Notes: generated by a model not told the origin, from the sequence alone. A DNA stretch of 64,000 nt from Hyphomicrobiaceae bacterium (GCA_002919265.1 PKEY01000051.1:36947-100946); one strand, 5' to 3'. Shown: positions 27,140-36,304, counted from the first letter of the stretch. Made by a program: numbers and translations.

Positions 27140-28867
27140 TCACGGTATGGCTTCCGGCTGAGTTTCAGCTTGAGCGGCCGGTCTCACCTCTGAAAAGGCC
27201 TCGGAATAGGCATAGGCCCGGATTGGTTGGTCGTGGCCGCGCATCGGTACTTCGCGAAGGACCGAGCCAGGGGGCTTTGTCCCCGCTGCCTGCACGACAG
27301 CTTCGGAGACGAGCATATCCGCGAGCAGTTCTTTCGTGGCCTGCTCAAGCCTGCTCGCAATGCTGATCGTCTCGCCCAGGGCAGTGATGACATAGCCACG
27401 TTCATCGTCACCGACGCGGGCTATGACGGCAGATCCGCAGTGAATGCCAATGCCGACTCGGAATGGTAGCGGCAACGCAGAGCCAAGTTCGTCGTCCAGC
27501 ATTCGGGCGGCGCGAAGAATTGCGTGTCCGGCTGCCAGAGCGTTTCGAGCACCCATGCCGCGCTGCCCGCCAAGGCCAAAGATCGCCATGACGCCGTCGC
27601 TGAGAAACATGCCGATACGGCCACCGTGGGCTTCGACGGCCTGCGCGATTTCGCCCAGAAACCGATTGATAAGGAGCACGGTGTCGTGTGGGAGCTGTTT
27701 TTTGGAAAGCGAGGTGAACGCACGAATGTCGACGAACAATATCGAGACATTCCGATCGACACCCCACTTGTAGGCTTCTTCCTCCCAATCCAGTCCGGCA
27801 TCACGCGCAATGGTAGGAAGGAGAATTTGCACCGCAATGGGTTGTTTCGGACGAATTTGACACGCAAGGCGCACGTTCTTTGGCGCCGAAATTCGGCTCA
27901 ATACCATTCTTTCTGAGTATGTTGGTTCGGGCAGTGTTTCGAGCCCCGAGAGCACGAGGACTCGGCAGGTGGCACAACGGCCGCGGCCACCACATAAGGA
28001 CGGGTGTGGAATGCGGTTTTGGCGGCTTGCATCGAGAAGCGAGGCGCCGGGCCGAAGAGCGGTTTCACCATGCCCGACGTAGCGGACGGGCACTGTCCCT
28101 CTCCAGCTCCGGGCAACTTCCGTTGCAACGAGCGCGCCGACAATGAGGAGACCGCCCGCGATCAGTAGCTGGTACGAGATTTCGACCACCTGTTGAAGTC
28201 CGGTTACCTGCTCAGGTGCGAGCGCGATTTCGGAATGCACAGTCGAGGCTGCCTCGCGGCCTGCGGCGAGAAAGCCGGCAATTGCAAGCAAGGGAATGGA
28301 GAAGGCCAGCGCAAAACCAATTTCGCGCACGCGTTCAAACCACGGTTTATGTCGGACGACATAGTGAATTCCGATGATGCCATGGAACCAGGCAACAAGG
28401 ACGAGGATCGTCTGCCAGGCGATTTGGTTCGGGTAAATGCGGGTCAAGACAGCCGTGTAAGAATCGTCCGTGCTCAATATGGAGCTGCCGTACCTCGTGT
28501 TAAGCGCGTGTTCGAGAACGAGCGCCGGAATTGCGAGACCAAGCACAATTTGCAAGCCTTCTTCAATCGGCATTCGGCAGGGCGTGCGTAGCGCGATCCG
28601 CTTCAAGGTCAATCCGACGTGCAGGGCCGCAGCGCCATAAAGCGCCACCGTTCCTGGCCAGCTGCGCCAGATGAAGACGCGCCAGTGCTGAACGGCTTCC
28701 ATTGTGGGTACGCCCAACACCCCGATGGCGTGGTTCAAGAGGTGCATTGTCACGAAGGCGAAGAGAACGAGACCGGACCACAGGCGAATTTCACGTTCCC
28801 AATGCACATTGCGCAATGCCGCGCGGTATCGGGAGAGGGCTGCCAACATGGAACTAAGCAGGGGCAT
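27140..28867 (-). CDS. Redox-type class III cyclase: haem-b-like anchor + 2Fe-2S + cyclase
   Basis: A 575-residue three-part fusion. Residues ~28-250 form six membrane helices containing histidines H42, H46, H83, H120, H162 and H168, resembling the dihaem cytochrome b anchor of succinate dehydrogenases. Residues ~258-350 are a plant-type ferredoxin with Cys at 292, 298, 301 and 336. The C-terminal class III cyclase has both metal aspartates (D380 in FVDIRAF, D424 in LSDGV) and R506. The base-specifying Lys position is Met420, its partner Asp is Thr495, and the transition-state Asn is Ser502. The first two layers match CyaC of Sinorhizobium meliloti, a quinone/redox-responsive cyclase. The altered residues leave product and activity open. 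It lies 63 bp after the ABC-type gene on the same strand. Confidence 0.85.
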   Translation of the reverse strand: MPLLSSMLAALSRYRAALRNVHWEREIRLWSGLVLFAFVTMHLLNHAIGVLGVPTMEAVQHWRVFIWRSWPGTVALYGAAALHVGLTLKRIALRTPCRMPIEEGLQIVLGLAIPALVLEHALNTRYGSSILSTDDSYTAVLTRIYPNQIAWQTILVLVAWFHGIIGIHYVVRHKPWFERVREIGFALAFSIPLLAIAGFLAAGREAASTVHSEIALAPEQVTGLQQVVEISYQLLIAGGLLIVGALVATEVARSWRGTVPVRYVGHGETALRPGASLLDASRQNRIPHPSLCGGRGRCATCRVLVLSGLETLPEPTYSERMVLSRISAPKNVRLACQIRPKQPIAVQILLPTIARDAGLDWEEEAYKWGVDRNVSILFVDIRAFTSLSKKQLPHDTVLLINRFLGEIAQAVEAHGGRIGMFLSDGVMAIFGLGGQRGMGARNALAAGHAILRAARMLDDELGSALPLPFRVGIGIHCGSAVIARVGDDERGYVITALGETISIASRLEQATKELLADMLVSEAVVQAAGTKPPGSVLREVPMRGHDQPIRAYAYSEAFSEVRPAAQAETQPEAIP

Positions 28868-28930
28868 CAGCGCCTCGGCTCACGAAACTCTTGTATTGGG
28901 GAGATTGGCGTCGCTACTCGGCGCATCTCC

Positions 28931-31606
28931 TTAAGCAACGGCGGCCGCCAGTTCCGGATCCATTTTGAGCCTCGCCCCGTCGAAGTTTAGGGCCATGTCG
29001 AACTCCTCAGCGGCAGCGGGATCGCTGACGGTTGCTATCAAGGTTCGCCCGGTCATCACTTCCCGCATACGCCCTAGAATCGCGCGTTCATCGTCAGATC
29101 CGAAAACGGACAGTGCGTTGTCGAGAACAAGGATATCTGGGCGTTTCACCAGAGAGCGGGCGATGTTGATCGCCACGCGTTGCGGCTCGTATAGAAGACG
29201 CCCGCCGTGTCCAACGTCAGTTTCGAGGCCGATCCGGTAAACGACGCGCTCCAGGTCATAATCAGCTATGACCTGCCGAACGACTTTCCAGACGCGCTTT
29301 TCGGCCCGTGAGCCTACGAACGCCATCCGGCCGAAAAGGATATTATCGCGGATGGGTGCGGCCATCATAAACTTGTCGAGACCGTAAAACTCGATCTTGC
29401 CAGCCAGCTCGCTCGGCATGTGGCGCATGAAACTGCATCGGGCGCGCAAAATTCGATTTTGGAAGGCCTCGTCCAGCAAATTCAAACGGTGGCGAGGTTC
29501 GATATAGCCAAATGCGAGCGCAATGAGCCGTGTCCGCGCGCTAGGAGATAAATGGGCTCGCCCACCAGGCTGTTGCACGACATCCAACAGTCGATGGTAA
29601 TGCTCCATTTCGTCGGCTTGAATGAGCGAATATCGCTCGAACAGCGGATGGCCGGGGGGTAGGCCGGCAAACATTTCGGCTGTTAGCTCGGCAATCCGAA
29701 GGCCTAGCTCGGTCAAAGGTTCCTCGAGACCTTCAGCTTCGAGAATTGAGCGCACATAGGGCTTGGCGGCGAGCTCAGTGCGGGTTGGTCCTTCGCCGAC
29801 GGGTACGCCGAACAGCAAATTCTCGGCTATGGTAGCGTGCAGATTGTAGCGGGCGGGATCGAATGCCTCGACTAGATCGCTTAGATTTTGTTCTCGGAGG
29901 ACCTCCTGCACAGCCCATCGCGCCGCGATGAAGCGATCCAGAAGCTCCGGTTGGGTTCCGGGTTCAAGCTTACCGTTGAGGCCAAACCAATAGATTTCTT
30001 CATCCAGTCCCACAACCGAAAGGGCACGAAGAATCGCGGCGTCCAGTTGCTCAGGAGTTTCGACCCCGGCAGCTTCGTAGTCGAGCCAACTGTCGTCGAG
30101 GCGAATTTCCGTGGTGCCGTTGACAAGCGACTCATCCAATAGCCGGTGAATGGGAAGATTGACGTTTTCCAGATTTGGCAAAGGCGCTCTTCGGCGCAAG
30201 GAATAGGTGACATTATCTCGGATCGATCCGCCAAAAAGGAGCGGATCTGGCCCTGCGTAAGCAATCAAGCGGCCGGCAGTTTCATCGGAAATGTCCCGAA
30301 GTTCACGTTTTCCGAGCCGGACCGATCCCTGGTATTCGGTAATTTGACGGCCGAGAACCTTGACCAACGTCTCGCGACCGCTGCTGCCCGACCCAACCAG
30401 GGCGATGTGTGATGGCCGGTCAATGGTGATCGAAAGCCCGTCGAGCAGCGGCGATCCACGCCGGTCAACCACGCGGAGGCTTTCGATACGAAGAGGCCCC
30501 TCGAGATTTTCCGGCTTTTCTTCCTCGGCCTCTGGCAACAGCTTGTCGACGGTGAATTGCGAGATCACTTGCTGGTATTTCACCGCGACATCGATGCGCT
30601 GCTGGTCCCAGTCGATCAACTCCTTGATGGGCGGCGGCAGATCTCTGTAAGCGGCAATGACCGCGACGAGCTGGCCAAGGTTGAGACTGCCCTTGAGCGC
30701 GAAATAGCCGCCAACAGCGTAGAAGAAGAACGGTGTGATCTGCGCCAGCAAATTGTTTAGGTATTTGACAGCGAATTTCCGCTTGAAAAGCGCAACCCGA
30801 ATATCAAACAGCTGCGCAAGGCGTTTGCTGATTTCGGCCTTATCGAAGGCAGCGGTTCCATGGATGTGGACCGCAGGAGCCACCTGAACGACTTCTCCGA
30901 TGCGGCCAGCAAGGCGGCGAGCTGCAATCTGTCGTTCACGGCCAAGCCGAATTTGCTCCCGCCTGAGCCGAGGAATGACGACAGCTTGGACCATCACGAC
31001 GGCCAGCGCAATGAAGCCAAGCCAGAAGTTTTGCAGCATGATGAAGAAAAGGGCGGTGAGCGCTTGTGTGCCCAGGAAAACGGGCTGCACGAAAGCATCG
31101 CCGACAAAGCCACCGATTGGCTCCACTTCGTCTTTGATCATGCTGGCCGCTTCCGAAGGCTTTACCGACCTGATGTCCTCCGGACGGAAGCGCAATAGCG
31201 TAGCGAACAGCTCGTAGCGCATTCGTCGCAAAATGCGCTCGCCCATAATGCCCTTGCGGATGTTGATGACGTATTTGAAGGCGCCGTTGATCAGGACCAG
31301 TGCAAGGAAGAGAAAGCTCAGGGCCATAAGGTAGGAGAGCCGGTCGAGCTCGATACCTTCGCTCAAGACAACCTTGCTGCCGCCGAGAAATTCCGGCAGC
31401 GTAATAGCCCAAGCAAAAACATTTGCAGTCGTGCGTCCGTCTGGAAAAGCATGCCCCTGAAGTGCATCGCTGACGATGATCCGCGGCACGTCGAGCGAGG
31501 CGAAATAGAATGGCAACGACGCGAGGATCAGCAGTAGTATCCCGATCTGCTCGCGGCGGCTATGGCGCCAGACGAACCTGAATAGGTTTGGGTCCAATGC
31601 GCGCAT
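28931..31606 (-). CDS. ABC-type membrane protein with degenerate nucleotide-binding domain
   Basis: An 891-residue protein. Residues ~20-320 are an ABC-exporter-like membrane domain with about six helices. The nucleotide-binding part starts near 370 but is strongly altered. Walker A reads GSGSSGRET (405-413), with Arg for the essential Lys. The Q-loop lacks Gln (YAGPDPLLF). LSGGQ is replaced by LYEPQ (805-809). Walker B is ILVLDNALS, with Asn830 for the catalytic Glu, and the H-loop His is Ser861. About 330 extra residues separate the Q-loop and signature; they contain two more Q-loop-like ends, giving SIRDN (461), TIAEN (592) and PIRDN (751). ATP hydrolysis is doubtful. It probably forms an operon with the redox cyclase downstream. 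It may be a sensor or scaffold (inference). Confidence 0.75.
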   Translation of the reverse strand: MRALDPNLFRFVWRHSRREQIGILLLILASLPFYFASLDVPRIIVSDALQGHAFPDGRTTANVFAWAITLPEFLGGSKVVLSEGIELDRLSYLMALSFLFLALVLINGAFKYVINIRKGIMGERILRRMRYELFATLLRFRPEDIRSVKPSEAASMIKDEVEPIGGFVGDAFVQPVFLGTQALTALFFIMLQNFWLGFIALAVVMVQAVVIPRLRREQIRLGRERQIAARRLAGRIGEVVQVAPAVHIHGTAAFDKAEISKRLAQLFDIRVALFKRKFAVKYLNNLLAQITPFFFYAVGGYFALKGSLNLGQLVAVIAAYRDLPPPIKELIDWDQQRIDVAVKYQQVISQFTVDKLLPEAEEEKPENLEGPLRIESLRVVDRRGSPLLDGLSITIDRPSHIALVGSGSSGRETLVKVLGRQITEYQGSVRLGKRELRDISDETAGRLIAYAGPDPLLFGGSIRDNVTYSLRRRAPLPNLENVNLPIHRLLDESLVNGTTEIRLDDSWLDYEAAGVETPEQLDAAILRALSVVGLDEEIYWFGLNGKLEPGTQPELLDRFIAARWAVQEVLREQNLSDLVEAFDPARYNLHATIAENLLFGVPVGEGPTRTELAAKPYVRSILEAEGLEEPLTELGLRIAELTAEMFAGLPPGHPLFERYSLIQADEMEHYHRLLDVVQQPGGRAHLSPSARTRLIALAFGYIEPRHRLNLLDEAFQNRILRARCSFMRHMPSELAGKIEFYGLDKFMMAAPIRDNILFGRMAFVGSRAEKRVWKVVRQVIADYDLERVVYRIGLETDVGHGGRLLYEPQRVAINIARSLVKRPDILVLDNALSVFGSDDERAILGRMREVMTGRTLIATVSDPAAAEEFDMALNFDGARLKMDPELAAAVA

Positions 31607-31721
31607 CCTGTGGGTTGGGACTATCGAAGGTAGTAACGCTAAGCGAAGGCAACAAGAAGCGGCGCTTACGCGCGACCGATTGCACGCCCACTACAGGGTG
31701 GATGCGATGGGGGGAGGGAAC

Positions 31722-32840
31722 ATGAGAGTTGCATTTTATGCGCCGTTAACACCCTGCGATCACCCAACGCCATCCGGTGAACGATTGATGGCGCGGCTTT
31801 TGCTGAAAGCGTTGCAATCAGCGGGTTGCGATGTTCGAATTGTGAGCAATTTACGCACCTATTCCCGCGACCCGGATCTAGGCATTTACCAAGATTTGAA
31901 ATCTGCCGCGCTGAGCGAGGCGTCAAAACTGCTTGAAGCTTGGTCCCAAAAGGGGGATTGGCAGCCTGATTGCTGGTTTACCTATCACCCTTACTACAAG
32001 TCCCCCGATTGGATCGGTCCGGAAATCTGTACGAAACTTGGTATTCCGTATGTAACTGCCGAAGCGTCTTATGCTCCCAAACGCGATTTGGATGCCTGGG
32101 CAATCTGGCAGGCCGATGTGGTGTCGGCTCTTCGTGTTTCCTCGGCGAATTTCTGTTTTACCGTCCGCGACAGGCAAGGGCTTGAGCAATTGCGCGACTT
32201 GCCTGGTCGGTTGATTGATTTGCCCCCTTTTGTGGATCCACCGCCCATTCCGCCGAGGCTTGCGCGTTCTTCTCGAGCAGCGCCACGGCTTGCCGTCGCA
32301 GCGATGATGCGGCCAGGCGACAAGCTGACGAGCTACGTGGTTCTCGCTCAAGCCTTGCAAACGCTGCTCGAACTACCTTGGCGATTAGCCGTTATTGGCG
32401 ACGGTGAAGCCCGCGCGGATGTTTTGACGGCGTTTTCGGCTATCCCACCGGATCGTATCGATTGGCTCGGCCAACTGGAGCCCGAGGCTGTCCTCGACGT
32501 GCTGAGCGCGTGTGACATCTATGTGTGGCCGGGAATCGGCGAGGCTTATGGCATGGCTTATCTCGAAGCCCAGGCCATGGGGCTGCCGGTGGTGGCCCAG
32601 GATACGGCCGGCGTATCTGCCGTCGTGCAGTCTGGAGTTACCGGCCGGCTCACGCCGGCAGGCGATCTCGCAGCCTTTGCAGCGGCTGTGAAGCAGCTTC
32701 TTCTCGAACCCGGCATGCGCAATCAAATGGGGCATGCCGCAACACGGTTCGTTCGCGAGCAACGGAACGTGGCTATGGCAGCTGATGTGCTGCGCAATGC
32801 GCTTTTTGCCATCGTGCCCGTCGGGCGGGGTGATGGATGA
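31722..32840 (+). CDS. Glycosyltransferase family 4 (GT-B) protein
   Basis: A 372-residue retaining glycosyltransferase. The ATG at 31722 has GGGGAGGG just upstream and begins MRVAFYAPLTP, the usual first strand. The acceptor loop reads HPTPSGERLMARLLLKAL. The donor domain has LAVIGDGEAR, the DWLGQLEPEAVLDVLSACDIYVWP block and the nucleotide-sugar motif GEAYGMAYLEAQAMGLPVVA, in which the E-x7-E pair is intact. The gene overlaps the polysaccharide deacetylase by 4 bp. Together they probably modify a surface or exported glycan. It is divergent from the ABC-type gene with 115 bp between. Confidence 0.87.
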   Translation: MRVAFYAPLTPCDHPTPSGERLMARLLLKALQSAGCDVRIVSNLRTYSRDPDLGIYQDLKSAALSEASKLLEAWSQKGDWQPDCWFTYHPYYKSPDWIGPEICTKLGIPYVTAEASYAPKRDLDAWAIWQADVVSALRVSSANFCFTVRDRQGLEQLRDLPGRLIDLPPFVDPPPIPPRLARSSRAAPRLAVAAMMRPGDKLTSYVVLAQALQTLLELPWRLAVIGDGEARADVLTAFSAIPPDRIDWLGQLEPEAVLDVLSACDIYVWPGIGEAYGMAYLEAQAMGLPVVAQDTAGVSAVVQSGVTGRLTPAGDLAAFAAAVKQLLLEPGMRNQMGHAATRFVREQRNVAMAADVLRNALFAIVPVGRGDG

Positions 32841-33613
32841 CGCGGAGCAGGGGTTACGCGTCGAAGTGGGAACCCCTTCGTCGCGAGCTCGCGGCTTGGG
32901 AGCAAAACCACGTGGCTGCTCGCTTGTGGCTCCGTGATGATGACGCGGTAAGCGTTACTCCGGCACTTGTGCGGTTGACCGAGCGTTGCGCTGAGCACGA
33001 CGTTCCTTACCTCATCGCAGTCATTCCGAGCCAAGCTGATACGGATTTGGCGAACTATCTTTCGCAACAGCCATTGGCCGAAATCGCAGCGCACGGATGG
33101 ACGCATAGAAACCACGGTGGTCTTGGGTGTAAGGCCGAATTTCCAGAGCAGCGGTCCAGGGTGGAAATCGTGCGTGATTTGCGCCGCGCACGAGATCGTA
33201 TGGAGGCTTTGTTCGGAAGCGGGGCCTTGCCGATCTATGTTCCCCCATGGAACCGCATGGCAGCGGAGGTCGCAAACCTGCTTCCCGTTGCCGGGTTCGA
33301 AACGCTGTCCGTTATCGGACGAAATAGAATCGCAGGACTTTACGGCGAACTCGGGCAAATCAACGTCCACCTCGACATTATTGATTGGCGTGGTTCGCGT
33401 GGGGGTCGTGATCACAAGGAGCTCGTCGACGAACTGGCGGCTCACCTAGCATGGGCGCGCGAGAACGATCAGTCACCCATAGGCATTCTCACGCATCATC
33501 TAGTCCACGACGAACGAGCTTGGACATTTCTGCAAGAGCTTTTTGCCGAAACGGCCCATCATCCGGTCGTGCGCTGGAGCCGCGTAACTGATTTACTCGC
33601 GTCGCAAGTTTGA
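32837..33613 (+). CDS. Polysaccharide deacetylase family protein
   Basis: A 258-residue NodB-like deacetylase. LWLRDDDA (residues ~30-37) is motif 1 with the catalytic and metal Asp, HGWTH (~85-89) is motif 2 with the two metal His, VPPWNR is motif 3, and LTHHL (~222-226) supplies the late His. No signal peptide is present, so it should act in the cytoplasm on a lipid- or nucleotide-linked sugar. It is translationally coupled to the glycosyltransferase through ATGA at 32837-32840. Confidence 0.85.
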   Translation: MTRSRGYASKWEPLRRELAAWEQNHVAARLWLRDDDAVSVTPALVRLTERCAEHDVPYLIAVIPSQADTDLANYLSQQPLAEIAAHGWTHRNHGGLGCKAEFPEQRSRVEIVRDLRRARDRMEALFGSGALPIYVPPWNRMAAEVANLLPVAGFETLSVIGRNRIAGLYGELGQINVHLDIIDWRGSRGGRDHKELVDELAAHLAWARENDQSPIGILTHHLVHDERAWTFLQELFAETAHHPVVRWSRVTDLLASQV

Positions 33614-33685
33614 GCAGAGGGCAACGCGTTGACCAAACAGCGCCGACCGCGCCAAACTTGCCACGAATGAACGAGGAGCTTGCGC

Positions 33686-34141
33686 ATGACACCCGAAGAA
33701 AAGCTGCAATCGCTGGGCCTTTCTCTCCCCGACGTGCCGACACCTGTCGCCAATTACGTTCCGTTCCGGCTGGTCGGCGACATGATCTATCTCTCGGGCC
33801 AAGGTCCGCGGAAGCCGGGCGGCTACCACACCGGCAAGGTTGGCCGCGATGTGACCATCGAGGAAGCCTATCAGCATGCGCGCATCACTGGTCTGGGCCT
33901 GCTGGCGGTGGCCAAGAAAGCGGCCGGCGATCTTTCGCGTGTCGAAGTGGTCAAGGTGTTTGGCATGGTGAACGCCGTGCCCGAGTTTGCCGATCATCCG
34001 AAGGTGATCAACGGCTGTTCTGATCTCTTTGTTGAAGTACTCGGCGAGCGTGGCCGCCACGCCCGCTCTGCGATCGGCATGGGATCGCTACCGAACAACA
34101 TGACGGTGGAGATCGAGGCGATCATGCGCATCGTGGGCTGA
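33686..34141 (+). CDS. RidA family protein
   Basis: A 151-residue YjgF/YER057c/UK114 (RidA) family member. Family features: PVANYVPFRLVGDMIYLSGQGP, HARITGLGLLAVAKK and a C-terminus PNNMTVEIEAIMRI. This longer subgroup has LSGQGP and MGSLPNN in place of the Arg-containing loop (PRS-RxxV) of canonical RidA, so deaminase activity is not certain. RidA enzymes hydrolyse reactive enamines/imines formed by PLP dehydratases. A DSD1-type dehydratase-like gene follows 87 bp downstream on the same strand, which fits such a role. Confidence 0.85.
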   Translation: MTPEEKLQSLGLSLPDVPTPVANYVPFRLVGDMIYLSGQGPRKPGGYHTGKVGRDVTIEEAYQHARITGLGLLAVAKKAAGDLSRVEVVKVFGMVNAVPEFADHPKVINGCSDLFVEVLGERGRHARSAIGMGSLPNNMTVEIEAIMRIVG

Positions 34142-34228
34142 GGCAGCTTTGCCTCGGCTCTTCTAGTGCCTCACGAGAAATTCCCGCGTTTGGGGCGGCC
34201 TAGCCGCATTGTTCTGGAGCCTTTTTGA

Positions 34229-35314
34229 ATGAGCATCGAAACCTTGAAGGCGCGGATCGCCAAAGAGTTTGGTACGCCAGCCGTCGTTATCGACCTTGAT
34301 CGGGTCGAACGCAATATCGCGCGCGCCCAGGCGATGTGCGACGCGGCGGGGGTCGCGAACCGGCCGCACATCAAGACGCACAAGAGTCCGCTGCTGGCCC
34401 GCATGCAGTGCGATGCGGGCGCGCGGGGCATAACCTGCCAGAAGCTCGGGGAGGCCGAGGTGATGGCAGACGGTGGGTTGGACGATATCCTTATTAGCTA
34501 CAACCTTCTCGGCTCCCAGAAGATGGGCCGGCTGGGCGCACTGCTGCGCCGGGTCAACGTCACAGTTGCAGCTGATAACCCGACCGTCGTCGAGGGACTG
34601 ACGGAAGCCGCGCGCATCGCCGAGCGGCCGCTGCCGGTTGTCGTTGAGTGTGATACCGGACGAAAGCGGGCCGGCGTGGAGACGCCAGGTGAAGCGGTCG
34701 AGCTGGCCAAACTTATTGCGCGGCTGCCGGGGCTCGAGTTCGCCGGCTTCATGTTCTACCCGACCGAACAGTCGTGGCCGGAGACACAGCGGTTTTTCGA
34801 CACGGCTTGCGAGGGGATCAAGGAGGCGGGGCTCGAGCCGAAGATCGTTTCGACCGGCGGTACGCCCAACCTCGCCAACCTGGGCAAGCTCCAGGGCGCC
34901 ACGGAGCATCGACCGGGCACCTACATTTTCAATGACCGCATGATGCTCGAATACGGAGCGGCGACGCTCGATGACTGCGCGCTAATGGTCTATGCAACCG
35001 TAGTCAGCCGAGCCGCGCCGGAGCGAGGCATTCTCGACTCAGGATCAAAAACACTGACCGCCGATACCGGAGGAGGCCTCGACGGGTTCGGTCTCATCCT
35101 GGAGCATCCGCAGGCCCGTATTCACGCGTTCTCCGAGGAGCACGGGTTCCTGGATCTCTCGGCCTGCAATGAGCGTCCGAAGGTTGGCGACATCGTCCGC
35201 ATCATCCCCAACCACGTCTGCGTGGTCGTCAACATGGTTGATCAGATGATCGCCGTGCGCGGGGACGAGATTGTCGACGTCATTCCCGTGGCCGCGCGCG
35301 GAAAGCTCACGTAG
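34229..35314 (+). CDS. DSD1-family PLP enzyme, D-serine-dehydratase-like
   Basis: A 361-residue fold-type III PLP enzyme. GTPAVVIDLDRVERNI opens the barrel, HIKTHK (residues ~47-52) holds the PLP lysine (probably K49), and TGRKRAGV and STGGTPN bind cofactor phosphate. The metal pair near the C-terminus reads NHVC, i.e. His329 and Cys331, the His-x-Cys arrangement of D-serine dehydratase and D-threo-3-hydroxyaspartate dehydratase. The paralogue at 5304-6443 has His-x-Asp. Dehydration of a D-3-hydroxy-amino acid is the best guess, with the RidA protein upstream handling the enamine. Confidence 0.87.
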   Translation: MSIETLKARIAKEFGTPAVVIDLDRVERNIARAQAMCDAAGVANRPHIKTHKSPLLARMQCDAGARGITCQKLGEAEVMADGGLDDILISYNLLGSQKMGRLGALLRRVNVTVAADNPTVVEGLTEAARIAERPLPVVVECDTGRKRAGVETPGEAVELAKLIARLPGLEFAGFMFYPTEQSWPETQRFFDTACEGIKEAGLEPKIVSTGGTPNLANLGKLQGATEHRPGTYIFNDRMMLEYGAATLDDCALMVYATVVSRAAPERGILDSGSKTLTADTGGGLDGFGLILEHPQARIHAFSEEHGFLDLSACNERPKVGDIVRIIPNHVCVVVNMVDQMIAVRGDEIVDVIPVAARGKLT

Positions 35315-35331
35315 TCTAAGACGACTTTGAT

Positions 35332-35372
35332 GGAGGGCTCCGCGCGGGCTGCGAGAGCCTTCCTTCTGTTCT
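35332..35372. terminator. Hairpin between convergent genes
   Basis: GGAGGGCTC (35332-35340) pairs with GAGCCTTCC (35355-35363) through one G-U wobble, followed by TTCTGTTCT. It separates the DSD1 gene from the convergent TauE/SafE gene. Confidence 0.55.
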
Positions 35373-35377
35373 CGGCG

Positions 35378-36304
35378 TTACGGCCGTGTATCGAGCACGA
35401 ACAGCTCGTCCGGCGGTATCGTCAGGTCGTAGGCCATACGGAAGCAAACGGCGAGAACAAGCAGCGCCAGCAGAATCCGAAGCTGCTCCGCATTGAGCAG
35501 CTGCCCGATCCGCACGCCGTATTGAGCGCCGACAACGCCCCCGACCATCAGCGGAATGGCCAGTAGCAAATCTACGCTGAAATTCTGCGTGGAATGGAGC
35601 AACGTCGAATAGGCTGCAACGAAGATGACTTGGAATACCGACGTTCCGATGGCCACCCGCGTCGGCACGCGCATCAGGTAAATCAAGGCAGGAATGATCA
35701 CGAAGCCGCCGCCCACGCCGATAATTGCAGTGAGCCAACCGACGAAGATGCCTATAGCCACTGGCGGGATGGCGCTCACGTAAAGCTTCGACGTGCGAAA
35801 TCGCATCTTGAAGGGAAGTCCCTGGATCCAGGTGTGTTGGCCGCCCCGACGGGCCGAAACGTGTGGCTGGATCTGGTGCTTGCGCAGAGCTCGAAAGCTT
35901 TCGAGAAACATCAGCGTTCCGATCACCCCCAGCACCAGCACGTAGCTCAGCGAAATGAAGACATCGAGCTGGCCTAGCGCTTTGAGCAGGCGCTGCAGGG
36001 CAACGCCCGTCGTTGCGCCGATGATGCCGCCGCCGAGCAGCAACAGGCCCATCTGAAAATCGATGTTGTTGCTGCGCCAATGGTTGATGGCGCTGGAGAC
36101 GGAGACGGCGACCACCTGGCTCACGCCGGTTCCCACAGCCACGAGAGGCGGTACGCCCAAAAGGATCAGGAAAGGCGTAATGATGAAACCGCCGCCAATT
36201 CCGAACATCCCCGAAAGCACGCCGACCGACAGCCCCATTCCCAGCAGCATGAGGGCGTCGAGCGCCATTCCAGCGACGGGAAGGTAGATCGGTAGCAACA
36301 TCAA
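35378..36304 (-). CDS. TauE/SafE family sulfite exporter-like protein
   Basis: A 308-residue inner-membrane protein of about eight helices with the two-fold repeat of the family. The first half starts GLSVGVLSGMFGIGGGFIITPFLILLGVPP and the second has VGWLTAIIGVGGGFVIIPALIYLMRVP; the IGxGGGF-I-P motif occurs twice (near residues 37 and 200). TauE proteins export sulfite, sulfoacetate or related anions, and relatives move other acids. Its position between a DSD1 enzyme and a TRAP operon hints at export of a by-product of that catabolism (inference). Confidence 0.87.
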   Translation of the reverse strand: MMLLPIYLPVAGMALDALMLLGMGLSVGVLSGMFGIGGGFIITPFLILLGVPPLVAVGTGVSQVVAVSVSSAINHWRSNNIDFQMGLLLLGGGIIGATTGVALQRLLKALGQLDVFISLSYVLVLGVIGTLMFLESFRALRKHQIQPHVSARRGGQHTWIQGLPFKMRFRTSKLYVSAIPPVAIGIFVGWLTAIIGVGGGFVIIPALIYLMRVPTRVAIGTSVFQVIFVAAYSTLLHSTQNFSVDLLLAIPLMVGGVVGAQYGVRIGQLLNAEQLRILLALLVLAVCFRMAYDLTIPPDELFVLDTRP

